64,000 nucleotides of DNA from Tillandsia leiboldiana (taxonomy: Eukaryota > Streptophyta > Magnoliopsida > Poales > Bromeliaceae), in assembly GCA_029204045.2 (NCBI GenBank), contig CM055063.1, forward strand, positions 34,706,810-34,770,809, read 5' to 3'. Of this stretch, positions 1 to 9,179 are shown piece by piece. Below the pieces are notes generated by a model. That model was not told the origin of the DNA and searched no databases. It saw only the letters and a program-made list of their open reading frames with translations. A program made the position numbers and the translations under genes. Within the stretch, counting starts at the first letter, position 1. Each line of letters opens with the position of its first letter.

Positions 1-95
1 NNNNNNNNNNNNNNNNNNNNNNNNNNNNNNNNNNNNNNNNNNNNNNNNNNNNNNNNNNNNNNNNNNNNNNNNNNNNNNNNNNNNNNNNNNNNNNN
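1..95. other. Assembly gap (N)
   Basis: The first 95 positions are N. The sequence after the gap starts inside a copia gag gene, so the 5' LTR and the gag N-terminus of copia element 1 are not visible. Confidence 0.99.
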
Positions 96-1340
96 AATTT
101 TCGCCGCAACTTTCGAAGGGGGTAATTCAAGCAAATCTCCATCCTTCAGAAGTGGAACAAAGGCAAGGGTACTCCAAGTCACAAGTCAAGAAAGCAGGAG
201 AACTTCTCAAAGGATAGAAAAAGTTCAGAAGGACAACTGCAATGCTTCAAATGTCGAGGCTACGGCCACATTGCAACGGAGTGTCCTAACAAGTATCCGG
301 CAAAGAAGAAGGCGATGCAAGTCGTCACTTGGGATGACAACTCAACGTCAAATGAGTCGTCTTCAAGTGATGAAGAAAAGAGCTCCACGGCATTCCACGC
401 GTCCACATCTTCACCATTCATGTGCTTTATGGCAAGTACGTCTGAATCATTGTCCAACTCCACTGTTGAAAAGAATGCAATGGACAATGAATCGGATGAT
501 TCGGAAGGTGAAGAGTTTGCTCTAGCCTACCACAGATCTTTACAGGATTTAAAGAAACCGGCTAAGCAAAACAAGGGGTTGAGAGGGAGATGCAGGATCT
601 CGAAGAAGAAGTAAAAAGGGTAACTTCTCTCTCGACCGATCTTGAAGTGGAAAGGGATAGTTTGATAAAAGCAAATGTTTCCCTTCAAGAGTCCAATGAG
701 CAGCTCGAGAAGAACTATATAGATATGGTGAACAAAGCAAACTACTTCTTGAAGCTCTATGGTCGAGGGCCGACAGGAAAGACGGGAAATGACAGAGACC
801 ATTCTCCAACTCAAGGATGACTTACAGCAATTCTCTTTAGGAAGGAGTAAGTTGGATAAACTCCTTGGTCTTGGTCAAACAAATCGGTTCGGCCTCGGGT
901 ACACTCAAACTGGAAACAGTCCAAGTTCGAGTGGGACAGTCTTTGTGCCTCAGTCGGTATCTCCTCCTCCGACATCGGAATTCAAGACAAACAACGACAA
1001 CCAAACCTACCTCATCCTCTTCGGAATCGTCAAGCTCAAAGGTATGTTTTCGTTGTAATTTTGCAGGGCACATCGAAAGAAATTGCGAGATTGGAGCTCA
1101 AAGAACAAATCAACCACATCTTGCAATTGCTACCAATAAGCTCACTTCCCGGAATTCAAGGAAGGATTTTTCAAAAGGAAAGAACATTGGTAGCACCTCA
1201 AACAAGCACGATGACAAAAGAAAAAGATCAATCATACAAGACGTCGTCTTCAAGGAGAATCTCTCAACCTTTACCAACATACTCCAAACTCAAAAGGTTT
1301 GGGTATGCAAAGGTGAAACCCTCCTTGTCCTTAATCGTTC
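96..1340 (+). pseudogene. gag: Copia 1 gag (partial, frameshifted)
   Basis: Gag is the nucleocapsid/capsid protein that packages element RNA. A first CCHC zinc knuckle (CX2CX4HX4C) is coded at 243-284 and a second at 1045-1086. They lie in different frames, so at least one frameshift separates them. Compared with copia 2, a base is missing near 589 (the run before the coiled-coil segment) and the reading frame is disturbed near 760. The stretch between the knuckles is acidic and Ser-rich, then predicted coiled coil rich in Glu/Lys/Leu. The start codon and N-terminal domain lie in the gap or beyond the window. Confidence 0.85.
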
Positions 1341-1400
1341 TACGATTAAATCTTGTATAGTTTGTGTAGACTATTTTCTTTTCTTCTTTTTCTTTTGGCC
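1319..1400 (+). other. Deletion junction replacing protease and integrase N-terminus
   Basis: Gag C-terminal coding passes directly into the integrase core. The protease and GAG_pre-integrase (HHCC) segment found in copia 3 at 50954-51560 is absent. The junction holds filler with a small perfect hairpin at 1331-1350 (arms TTAATCGT and ACGATTAA around TCT) and a pyrimidine-rich run. The same junction occurs in copia 2 near 22390-22468. Confidence 0.8.
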
Positions 1401-3865
1401 AACTCGTCAACCATCCTTGCAAGGTAAATTGTATATTTTTTCTTATTGGTTGATGTTTTCTCTCGGTTTTTCTTGGGTAGCATTCTGAGAGAGAAAGCTG
1501 ATACGTTTGACTCTTTTCATGAGATTTGCCATCGTATTATGATTGAAAAGAATGAAAAGATCATTCATGTTAGAAGTGATAGGGGGTGGAGAATTCATAA
1601 ATTCAAAATTCATTGACTTTTGTACTTCAAATGGCATTAAACATGAATTCTCGGCACCCTATACACCTCAGCAGAATGGTGTTGTTGAGCGCAAAAACAG
1701 GGTTGTTCAAGAGATGGCGCGTGTGATGCTTCATAGCCGGAAATTACCGCTACATTTTTGGGCTGAAGCTGTGAACACCGCTGTCTATGTCATTAACAGA
1801 GTGTATTTGCGCCCAGGAACCTTGAATACACCATATGAGCTGTGGTTTAGTAGAAAACCGGATATCAAGTACTTTCGTATCTTCGGGAGTCGATGTTACA
1901 TCTTACGTGACCGTGAAAATCTTGGAAAGTTCGACTCTCGAAGTGATGAAGGGATCTTTTTGGGTTATTCTACGAATAGCAGAGCATATCGAGTATTTAA
2001 CATTGAATCTAAGACGATCGTAGAATCTATAAATGTTAAAGTAGATGAAGCTTCTCATTTTGAATCTGAAAAATCTACCCTCGATATCTCTCTAGATGAT
2101 GATTCTCCTGCTAGTGCATCTTCTCATAATAATACTTCCAATATTAATGATGCATCTAATGGTTCTTCTAGTTTATCTGATGTGCAGGAATCATCTCGTG
2201 TACCTCCGAGTACTCCGTTTCAACAAACGCTACGAATCTCCAAGGATCATCCGGAATCGAACATCATTGGAGATCCACAAGAAGGAGTTAGAACTCGAAG
2301 GCAGTTGGTTTGCGGATTTGCTTGCTACGTATCTTTAATCGAACCAAAGACAATAGATGAAGCTCTTCAGGATGACTACTGGATTAAAGCAATGCAGGAA
2401 GAGCTTCATCAATTTGAGCGAAACAAAGTCTGGGAATTAACGAAGCCTCCAAAGCAACATAATGTGATAGGTACCAAATGGATCTTCAAGAACAAGAAAG
2501 ATGAAGATGGTACTATCATCAGGAACAAGGCACGACTAGTTGCTCAAGGCTACTCTCAAGTAGAAGGTATAGACTTTGACGAAACTTTCGCCCCTGTAGC
2601 TAGACTCGAGTCCATTCGTATATTGTTTGCCATTGCTTGTCATTTTAAAATCAAATTATTTCAAATGGACGTCAAGAGCGCATTTCTAAATGGGTTTTTA
2701 AATGAGGAAGTTTATGTAGCTCAACCGAAAGGTTTTGTAGATCATAAACAACCTAACCATGTTTTTCGTTTGAAAAAGGCTCTTTACGGTCTGTAACAAG
2801 CACCGCGAGCATGGTACGAAAGGTTAACAAAGCACCTTTTGGAGAAGGGCTATACTCGAGGGGGAGCTGACAGGACTCTCTTTGTGAAGCATTATCAAAA
2901 TAATTTCATTGTAGCACAAATCTATGTCGATGACATTGTATTTGGTGCAACAAAAGATAATGATGCTTCTAAATTCGCGGAGACCATGGAAAGCGAATTT
3001 GAGATGTCCATGATGGGCGAACTGTCTTATTTTCTTGGATTGCAAATTAAACAAAATGATGAAGGTATTCACTTGAGTCAATCCAAGTATGCACTGGAGT
3101 TGGTCAAAAAGTTTGATCTAGAAAATTGTAAAGATTTTCCAACTCCAATGGGAACTAGCCACAAGGGACTTGGAAGTGAATCACATAGTGAGAATGTAGA
3201 CGAGAAACTGTATAGAAGTATGATTGGAAGTCTACTTTACCTCACGGCTAGTCGCCCGGATATATCCTTTAGTGTTGGGATTTGCGCGAGATATCAATCA
3301 GCACCAAAGGAGGTTCACCTGAAAGCGGTGAAACGGATCATCCGGTACATCAAAGGATCAATTAATTTCGGAATTTGGTATCCTATGGGAACAAGTCTGG
3401 ACATTGTTGGATACTCAGATGCCGATTGGGCAGGATCAGTGGATGATCGGAAAAGCACGAGTGGTGCATGCTTCTATCTTGGCCATTGCCTTGTTGCATG
3501 GCACAGTAAAAAGCAGAATTGCATAGCACTCTCGACTGCCGAAGCGGAATACATTTCAGCTGGAAGTTGCTGAACTCAACTCATTTGGATGAAAAGCGTA
3601 TTGAGTGACTTCCGCATTTCAGCATCTTCGGTAACAATTCTTTGTGACAACACAAATGCAATTAACATTTCTAAAAACCCTGTGTTGCACTCTAGAACAA
3701 AACATATTGAACTTAGATATCATTTTCTTAGAGAGCTAGTTGAATCAAATACTCTTCAACTTTCATATATTTCAACTGAAGATCAATTAGCTGACTTTTT
3801 AACAAAACCTTTGGATCAAAACGTTTTATTCATTTGCGAAAAGCAATTGGTATGCTTTCTTTGAA
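1386..3865 (+). pseudogene. pol: Copia 1 pol (integrase core, RT, RNase H), broken
   Basis: This is the polyprotein for integration and reverse transcription, still alignable end to end with the intact frame of copia 2. Visible motifs are the integrase DRGGEF block and NGVVERKNR glutamate block, the RT YVDD box (about 2923) and the RNase H DADWAG block (about 3420). Breaks seen by comparison with copia 2: a TGA near 1486; an extra G near 1587 in the integrase; AAA to TAA at 2794-2796 just before the RT palm; TCA to TGA at 3571-3573 in RNase H; and one missing A near 3821 that alters the last residues. The protease and first integrase Asp are missing. It is not functional. Confidence 0.92.
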
Positions 3866-4808
3866 ATAAACTTCTTTTTGAAACCTTTGCTTAAAATAGG
3901 TTTTGTATTTGTTTTGTTCTATTCAATATCTATGTTTATACATAGGATAGTAATTGAGCATATATCTTAATTGACTTTAATTGCATCTGTTCACACATTT
4001 AGAAATTTATTATGCTTTTGCCATCATAATATTTCATTGTTGCAATGATCGTTTATGTTAATTAAATCATCTTCTAAAGTGATCAAAGTCAATTTCTCTC
4101 TCAATGATCTCTTGGTATAGTCATTATCTTATTTGACTGTTTAGTCGAGTATGAAATCGAGATCAATTTTTGGTTGAATACTTTATATCTTAAATAATTG
4201 ATAGCCAATTGAGGGGGAGTCAAAGATAATGTAAAATGCTCAAAAGATGTGGAAAGAGTTACATCCCAATGAGGAGTGTGAAAACTACCACCACATGGAG
4301 GAAAGAGCTACCACCTCGGTCGTCCGAGTATTGTGTGCAGCTACCACATGTATACCAAGCATGGTTGTTCAAATTTTTGATTAAGTAAAATGCATGTTGA
4401 AATACTTGACTCTGTCAAATTTCAAGGTTGGTATAAGGTGGGATTTTAAAGAAAGATGCTCAAAGAGCCACTCTCTTCAACAGATTGTCTAGAAATATTA
4501 TCTACCATATTTGGGATTTCAAACATCTATTGATCTTTGTATTTCATTTTCTTTACCGAATTGATTATTTAATAAAGGCATTACTCATAAGATCAAGTTA
4601 GATGTAATTGAAGGTGTTCAACTTTAAGGGATTTAATTCTTGTAAATTTTCGTTTCATTTTTGGATATTACTGATAGATTTGGCATAATCTAATTCTTGT
4701 TGTGTGAAACGATGCGTTTTGTTTAAAGTTGATACACCTTTGTGCTTACAATCTTTTTCTGGTTTTTCTTGAATTTCTCTGAAATTTTTCTAAAGAAAAA
4801 GTTGGGGC
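3866..4808 (+). other. Non-coding spacer between pol and extra ORF, with internal polypurine tract
   Basis: An AT-rich spacer of about 0.9 kb with no ORF of interest. It is well conserved in copia 2 (24920-25855), including a purine run at 4211-4220 (GAGGGGGAGT) that resembles the 3' polypurine tract, and a small hairpin near 4315-4330 (arms CTCGG and CCGAG). Conservation between copies partly reflects recent shared ancestry. Confidence 0.7.
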
Positions 4809-4809
4809 C

Positions 4810-4980
4810 GATCCGGATCGGGCAAGGTGATCCGGATCCCGAACGCAGGTTTTCTCCTGCGGGCTGACGATCCGGATTGGACCTGCCGATCCGGATCCCG
4901 AACGCAGTTTTTTCACTGCGGGTAGCCGATCCGGATCGCAAGCTCGGGAGGATCCGGATCGCGGCTAGGTTTTTATAAAG
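4810..4980 (+). promoter_or_regulatory. Internal palindrome cluster and TATA-like box ahead of extra ORF
   Basis: Six copies of the palindrome GATCCGGATC (one ends ATT) start at 4810, 4829, 4869, 4888, 4928 and 4951. Several are followed by CCGAACG as in the LTR. TATAAAG follows at 4974-4980, 14 bp after the last palindrome. The LTR has the same arrangement: a palindrome block, then TATAAATA at 8418. I infer a second, internal promoter driving the extra ORF. A copy with four palindromes lies at 25857-25948 in copia 2. Confidence 0.6.
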
Positions 4981-5095
4981 AACAAAAGGGTTTTGATTTC
5001 TTTTACTCCAATCTTTTGTTCAAAAGTTTCCAGAGCGCTTCTCTCTAGATTTCATCCTCCTTGGAAGCTTTCTAACTCAAGTTCTTCAGTTCCAA

Positions 5096-5476
5096 GTAAG
5101 TTTATTGATCAAAATCTCGGTTTTTCACCGTTTTTCTCTTTTCCTCCTCAAACGTACGAAATTCTTGGATCGATTTTGTTTGTGGATGGTTTTTGATCAA
5201 ATTTCTTTTGAAATAAGAACTCTGGGTTGTTTAGTTTTGATTATATGCTAGGTTTTCTCCTGATTAACGGATTTTTAGGCTTCGATTTCTAAAATTTCGG
5301 TTTTAGGGCATATAATAAGGATTTTCGAAATTCATGCAATTGATCTATTTTTAGAAGTCCTTTTGCAAAACTAATTTGATTCTTAGTCTCTCTACATGAT
5401 TATGATTGTTTGGGTACAATTTTTTTTCAATTTTTGAAAACTAAGAATTTTTGTGTTCTTGAGTTGGTTTTCACAG
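5096..5476 (+). other. Predicted 5'-UTR intron of extra ORF
   Basis: A GTAAGT donor at 5096-5101 is followed by a T-rich stretch and ends in a good plant acceptor, TGGTTTTCACAG (AG at 5475-5476), giving 381 nt. Copia 2 keeps both sites at 26084 and 26467 (384 nt). The intron separates the leader below the TATA-like box from the ORF start at 5507. If it is spliced, the upstream in-frame ATG at 5453 is removed. Confidence 0.6.
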
Positions 5477-5506
5477 GACACCTTCTTAACTCAAGCATTT
5501 TGTTCA

Positions 5507-6979
5507 ATGGCACTTAATTCAATGTGTTTCTCTTGGTTAATCCTTCTCCTGGTCTCAATGGTACACACTCGCCCTACAAATAAACTAAAGAGAGCCAAGA
5601 ACCTCCAACAAAAAGGTGATTTTGTCGAGGTCAGTGACACAGAGGTAGATTGTCATGAGGTTGACTGGGCAGCATTGACGGATGATGATGACTCAATGTA
5701 TGAACAAGAACCGTCTGATGATTCAAGGAGAAAGGCGTCTGTTAAATCAAAAGAAAAGGCAAATAAAGGACCAGGAAAAGCATCAATGGCAGCACCAATC
5801 ATCTCCATGAAAAGAAAGAGAATAACTAGACGCTGTGGGCTACGACAGGACATTAATGTTGACACGCCGATAGCTCCTGACTCCCCACATCGCTTGGAAG
5901 AAGTATTCGTTAACACTGATCGTCTTCGAGCCTTTGCACATCGCGAATGCATTGGTGAAAGGCATGTTAACATTGAGGCTCTGCAAGGTCACTCCCCTGC
6001 CTTTGGCCTTCTGATTGAACAAGCAAACCTTATTCAAGTATGTCGTTTCCCAGAAACTCTTGGCTACTGTTTGCATCATGTGAGGACCTTCTACACTAAT
6101 GCACGACATCTTCGAGAGGTTGAGAACGGTCCTATGGAGTTCTACACGAACATCCAAGGAACAAGGTTTAAGATTACTCCACAATTGATTGGCGAGGTTT
6201 TGGGAATGGAAGCCAGCAAGAAAGGAGTTCACTACTTGAAGGGGGTAAATTTGACAAACACATTATGGCAAAAAGTTATAGAGGGAATTTGTCTCGAGGG
6301 AACACAATCAACCGAAAAATCTGTTCGATCTAAAGAACTTCGTCTTGAATATCGCTTCTTAAACTTCATCACATGCTACAATATACTTCCAAATATGCAG
6401 ACAAAGGTTGTGAGATGGGACCGGTTGCTGTTTTTGTATCTCATAGGACATCGATCAGAGGCAACGGCATTGAATATCAACATTCCATACATTATCTGGA
6501 ATAGAATGGCGCGATATGTTGAGCATCCTCACCCCACTGAGAGAATTCCATTTCCCTTGATTATAATGAGGATTTTACAGAAATTTCAGGTTGACATTAC
6601 TTCAACAACTTATCATCAATGTCTGAGCATGATAAATGAGTCTACTATTGTCAAATCCCTCCATAAGTTGCCGCATGTCACTCCAGTTCCTGCATCTGGA
6701 ACAAAGCACAGTACAAGCACTGCCGCATCACCATCTCGACAAGCAACTGGCACAGATGATGAAGCATCAATAACATCGATTATCAAGGAACAACAGCGAC
6801 TATCTGTTAAGCAAGAACAAATTTTGACGGAGCAACAACGAATTACCAAAGAGCTTGAGATTACAACGGCAGCTCACATTACCATAACGAAGAAGATCAA
6901 TTCAATGGACAAGCGGATGCGAAAGATACTCTCTAAGATGGGTTGCACAAGCTCTGAAGACTCAGATTCTGACAACTGA
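5507..6979 (+). CDS. Extra (env-like position) ORF of Sirevirus-like element
   Basis: An open frame of 490 codons from ATG 5507, which I chose because the ATG at 5453 lies upstream of the predicted acceptor; ATG 5522 is an alternative. The N-terminus has a short hydrophobic run (WLILLLVSMV), then a basic stretch and an acidic low-complexity segment. The middle (about 5900-6600) is a folded-looking domain with a conserved-style GTRFKITPQLIGEVLGMEA region, reminiscent of the 'putative plant transposon protein' domain (inference from pattern, not a search). A Gln/Glu-rich coiled coil and acidic tail (SSEDSDSDN) follow. ORFs in this position are called env-like in Sireviruses, but I see no clear glycoprotein features. 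The ORF is intact although pol is wrecked. Function unknown. Confidence 0.75.
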   Translation: MALNSMCFSWLILLLVSMVHTRPTNKLKRAKNLQQKGDFVEVSDTEVDCHEVDWAALTDDDDSMYEQEPSDDSRRKASVKSKEKANKGPGKASMAAPIISMKRKRITRRCGLRQDINVDTPIAPDSPHRLEEVFVNTDRLRAFAHRECIGERHVNIEALQGHSPAFGLLIEQANLIQVCRFPETLGYCLHHVRTFYTNARHLREVENGPMEFYTNIQGTRFKITPQLIGEVLGMEASKKGVHYLKGVNLTNTLWQKVIEGICLEGTQSTEKSVRSKELRLEYRFLNFITCYNILPNMQTKVVRWDRLLFLYLIGHRSEATALNINIPYIIWNRMARYVEHPHPTERIPFPLIIMRILQKFQVDITSTTYHQCLSMINESTIVKSLHKLPHVTPVPASGTKHSTSTAASPSRQATGTDDEASITSIIKEQQRLSVKQEQILTEQQRITKELEITTAAHITITKKINSMDKRMRKILSKMGCTSSEDSDSDN

Positions 6980-7831
6980 TTACTTTTGACTCATTTTCTT
7001 TTCCTTTCCTTTTGTGCAGGATTACGATTTTAGGATTTAGTTTTATACTTACGTTAGCTTAGATCTCAGGTTTTACATTTTATTGGAACTTTTTACTCTC
7101 CTCACATTTCGTAGTCTTTAACTACATTTTGGCTTTGTTTTGTGACAAAAAGGGGGAGAGAGTTAGAGAGAACTTTGAACAATGTTGACTGCATGAAACA
7201 TCAAGGTAAGTGAACAATGTTTGATATGAAAACTGGATGAACATCAAGGTAAGTATTACTCCAACTTCCATTCTCAACTTGAGGTTTTTCAGCTGTATGA
7301 ATGCATGCCTCGACTAACTATTTGCTAACTATTTGGGCATGTAATATAACTAACAAGTTGATGTTCACTAACAAGTTTGTGACACTTGGTTTTTGATTGC
7401 ATAGAAGATATGTTGGTTCTTAACTCTGATCAATTACATATCTATATATATATATAAGTTTGTCACAAACATGTTCATGACATTTGGTTTTTACGTGCAA
7501 AGAAGATATGTTGGTGTTTTTTTTTTTTTAACTATGATCAGTTTACATATCTGAATATAAATGTCATGATAAGTATAAATGAGTTTAAACTTCATCTCTG
7601 TTTGTGGTTTTTGAATGATACAAAATTCTTGAGGTATCTAACGATTTCTTTTGTCAAGAATGATTTCTTTTTGCAGAGAGTACAGATGTCTAAGTCTAGA
7701 GTCTGTTTTAGGAGTTTAACTCATGTATTGTATTTTGGATCTCCATTGTAAATTTTTGTTGTATGGTGATAGCAACAAAAATATCTTTTTGAATTTTCTT
7801 TAGTGGATCTGTGTTTTGTCACGAAACCGCC
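6980..7831 (+). other. 3' non-coding tail of copia 1 with a second internal polypurine tract
   Basis: AT-rich sequence with no supported gene. A purine run at 7147-7160 (AAAAGGGGGAGAGAG type) closely resembles the true polypurine tract. Some segments are internally repeated, for example the CTAACTATTTG motif near 7314-7334 and GAAGATATGTTGG near 7404 and 7502. A (TA)n run lies near 7440. Confidence 0.65.
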
Positions 7832-7843
7832 AAAGGGGGAGAT
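7832..7843 (+). other. 3' polypurine tract of copia 1
   Basis: The purine run AAAGGGGGAGA sits immediately before the LTR start TGTTACGG at 7844. It primes plus-strand DNA synthesis. The same sequence precedes the copia 2 3' LTR at 27974. Confidence 0.9.
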
Positions 7844-8070
7844 TGTTACGGAATTTGAGTTGGCGTAGTTTCGTGAAAGTTTCAAGTCCTGAAGATTGAA
7901 GGTGAAGAAAGTTGGATCATTTAACTCAATCTCAAGAAAGAAGAATTCAAAAGGATCAGGTATGTTTAACTAAAGAATTTGTGTGATCCGAATACTTCTT
8001 GTAGTGTAGAAACACTTGGAAGAATCTTTCATTGCATAAAAATAAAAAACTGGACTTGGGACATGTTCAG

Positions 8071-8425
8071 GATCCGGATCAGGCTATTCGATCCGGATCC
8101 CGAAGGTGGTTCGTTCATACATCGTCGCAATCCGGATCGTAGTCTCTTGATCCGGATCCCGAACGTTGAGTTTACCATCTACCTTGAACGATCCGGATCT
8201 TGCTTCGCAATCCGGATCCCGAACGTTGATGTTTGGTGAACTGTATGAACGATCCGGATCGTAGTCACATGATCCGGATCCCGAACCTTCGTTTTTCTGG
8301 AATTGGCTGTTTCGTTATGACGATCCGGATCTCAGTTATCACGATCCGGATCGCCGTCCGTAAAATTCCAGAAATGGCAGGTTTTTGATTCTTATCTCCT
8401 TCCTAGGGTTTCTAACCTATAAATA
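8071..8425 (+). promoter_or_regulatory. LTR promoter: palindrome array and TATA box
   Basis: Ten copies of GATCCGGATC (two begin AAT) lie at about 8071, 8090, 8128, 8149, 8190, 8208, 8251, 8271, 8322 and 8343. They occur as pairs about 19-20 bp apart, recurring about every 60 bp, and many are followed by CCGAACG. TATAAATA follows at 8418. Palindromic repeats upstream of the LTR TATA box have been described for Sireviruses. A role as a binding site for a dimeric factor is inference. Confidence 0.75.
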
Positions 8426-8460
8426 GACCCTATGTCTTTCTTTCTAGGGTTAATCCACAT

Positions 8461-8700
8461 AGCCGTCATTTTCATATATCATCTTATACGGCTATAGATC
8501 CACATATAGAGAAGAAAGGAAATCATTAGAGAATACTCTATGTTTCTTCATCTATATTGATTAGTTTGATTCTAGGTTTTCATACTCACATCTTGAGTTG
8601 AATCAAACTAATGAATACTTAGATGGTATTTCCGATCTATCTTTGATCTAAGTATTCGGCGGATCATCACCACCCAAAAACAACGATTACCCCAAAATCG
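8461..8700 (+). other. Structured LTR leader: consecutive long stems
   Basis: Perfect inverted repeats, in order: AGCCGT/ACGGCT (8461-8466, 8488-8493); ATTAGTTTGATTC/GAATCAAACTAAT (8560-8572, 8600-8612); GAATACTTAGAT/ATCTAAGTATTC (8613-8624, 8646-8657); and CGATT/AATCG (8684-8688, 8696-8700). They lie downstream of the TATA box, so they would be in the element RNA leader. The second stem shows paired changes in other copies (see findings). Confidence 0.75.
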
Positions 8701-8885
8701 GCGCGTGGATTCGCGTGTCCTTGTGGATTCAAGGTTCATTCGCTCTCGTGGATTCGGAGCGAGGCACGTTCGTGGATTCGAAGGGTGCTATTGGGTGAAG
8801 ACCGTGGATTCGGTCGGACGTCGTGGATTCGACGTTGGACGCCGTGGATTCGGCGTTGGGCGCAGATCGTGGATTCGAGAAGCGT
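8701..8885 (+). repeat. Array of eight hairpins with constant loop GTGGATTC
   Basis: GTGGATTC occurs at 8705, 8723, 8748, 8772, 8804, 8823, 8844 and 8869. Each copy is flanked by complementary arms that differ from copy to copy: CGC/GCG, CCTT/AAGG, CGCTC(T)C/GGAGCG, TTC/GAA, GACC/GGTC, ACGTC/GACGT, ACGCC/GGCGT, and TC/GA with an outer CGC/GCG. The array lies in the transcribed part of the LTR. Equivalent arrays are at 19860-20044, 28790-28975, 48419-48602 and, reversed, 40455-40637. Confidence 0.85.
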
Positions 8886-9179
8886 CTGGAGCGAGCGGAG
8901 AAGATCCTCTAGGAGCGTATGGAAAAGGTTGAGTCGTAAGTGTGTACGGTAAATCACCTTGTACGTGTTTTAATTCTAGTGGATTTCTGCCGTGTTATCG
9001 GTCCCGTGGTTTTTTACTCCGGTGATGGAGTTTTCCACGTAAAAATCTTGCGAGTTATTTTCATTTCCGCATTGGGTTTTTCATCGCAACGATTTTTGAG
9101 TGTTTATACGTTTACACCTATTCACCCCCCTCTAGGTGTTTCTTCCCCTATTTAGATCCGTATTATATACGACCCAACA

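Larger units (their letters stand above)
96..9179 (+). mobile_element. Copia element 1, Sirevirus-like, 5' end missing
   Basis: Order on the plus strand: decayed gag with two zinc knuckles, decayed pol (integrase core, RT, RNase H), about 1.6 kb of spacer and leader, an extra ORF, a polypurine tract and a 3' LTR starting TGTTACGG and ending CCCAACA. Integrase before RT marks Ty1/copia. Two zinc knuckles and an extra ORF after pol are typical of the Sirevirus lineage (known for the family). The LTR ends inside a minus-strand gypsy gag (C1), so this copy inserted into C1. The left TSD is hidden by the gap. Pol has several stops and frameshifts, while the extra ORF is open. Confidence 0.93.
7844..9179 (+). 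repeat. 3' LTR of copia 1
   Basis: A 1336-bp LTR bounded by TG...CA. It contains a palindrome block (8071-8353), TATAAATA at 8418-8425, a structured leader region (8461-8885) and a terminal CACCCCCCTCTAGGTG block. It is closely similar to the copia 2 LTRs and more distant from the copia 3 LTR and the solo LTR at 40162. Confidence 0.93.

Noticed and set aside
5453..5506. Upstream ATG at 5453 as the start of the extra ORF
   Set aside because: It lies inside the predicted intron, before the acceptor at 5476, and copia 2 has no equivalent.
8930..8945. Possible splice donor GTAAGT in the LTR leader (also near 20096 and 29031)
   Set aside because: Copia 3 lacks it at the same place and no matching acceptor is evident. 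Kept only for the extra ORF, where donor and acceptor are both conserved.
8705..8957. Short ORFs with repeated RGFG/WIR peptides in copia LTRs
   Set aside because: They are the translation of the GTGGATTCG hairpin array. Several frames are open and the copies are not conserved as protein.
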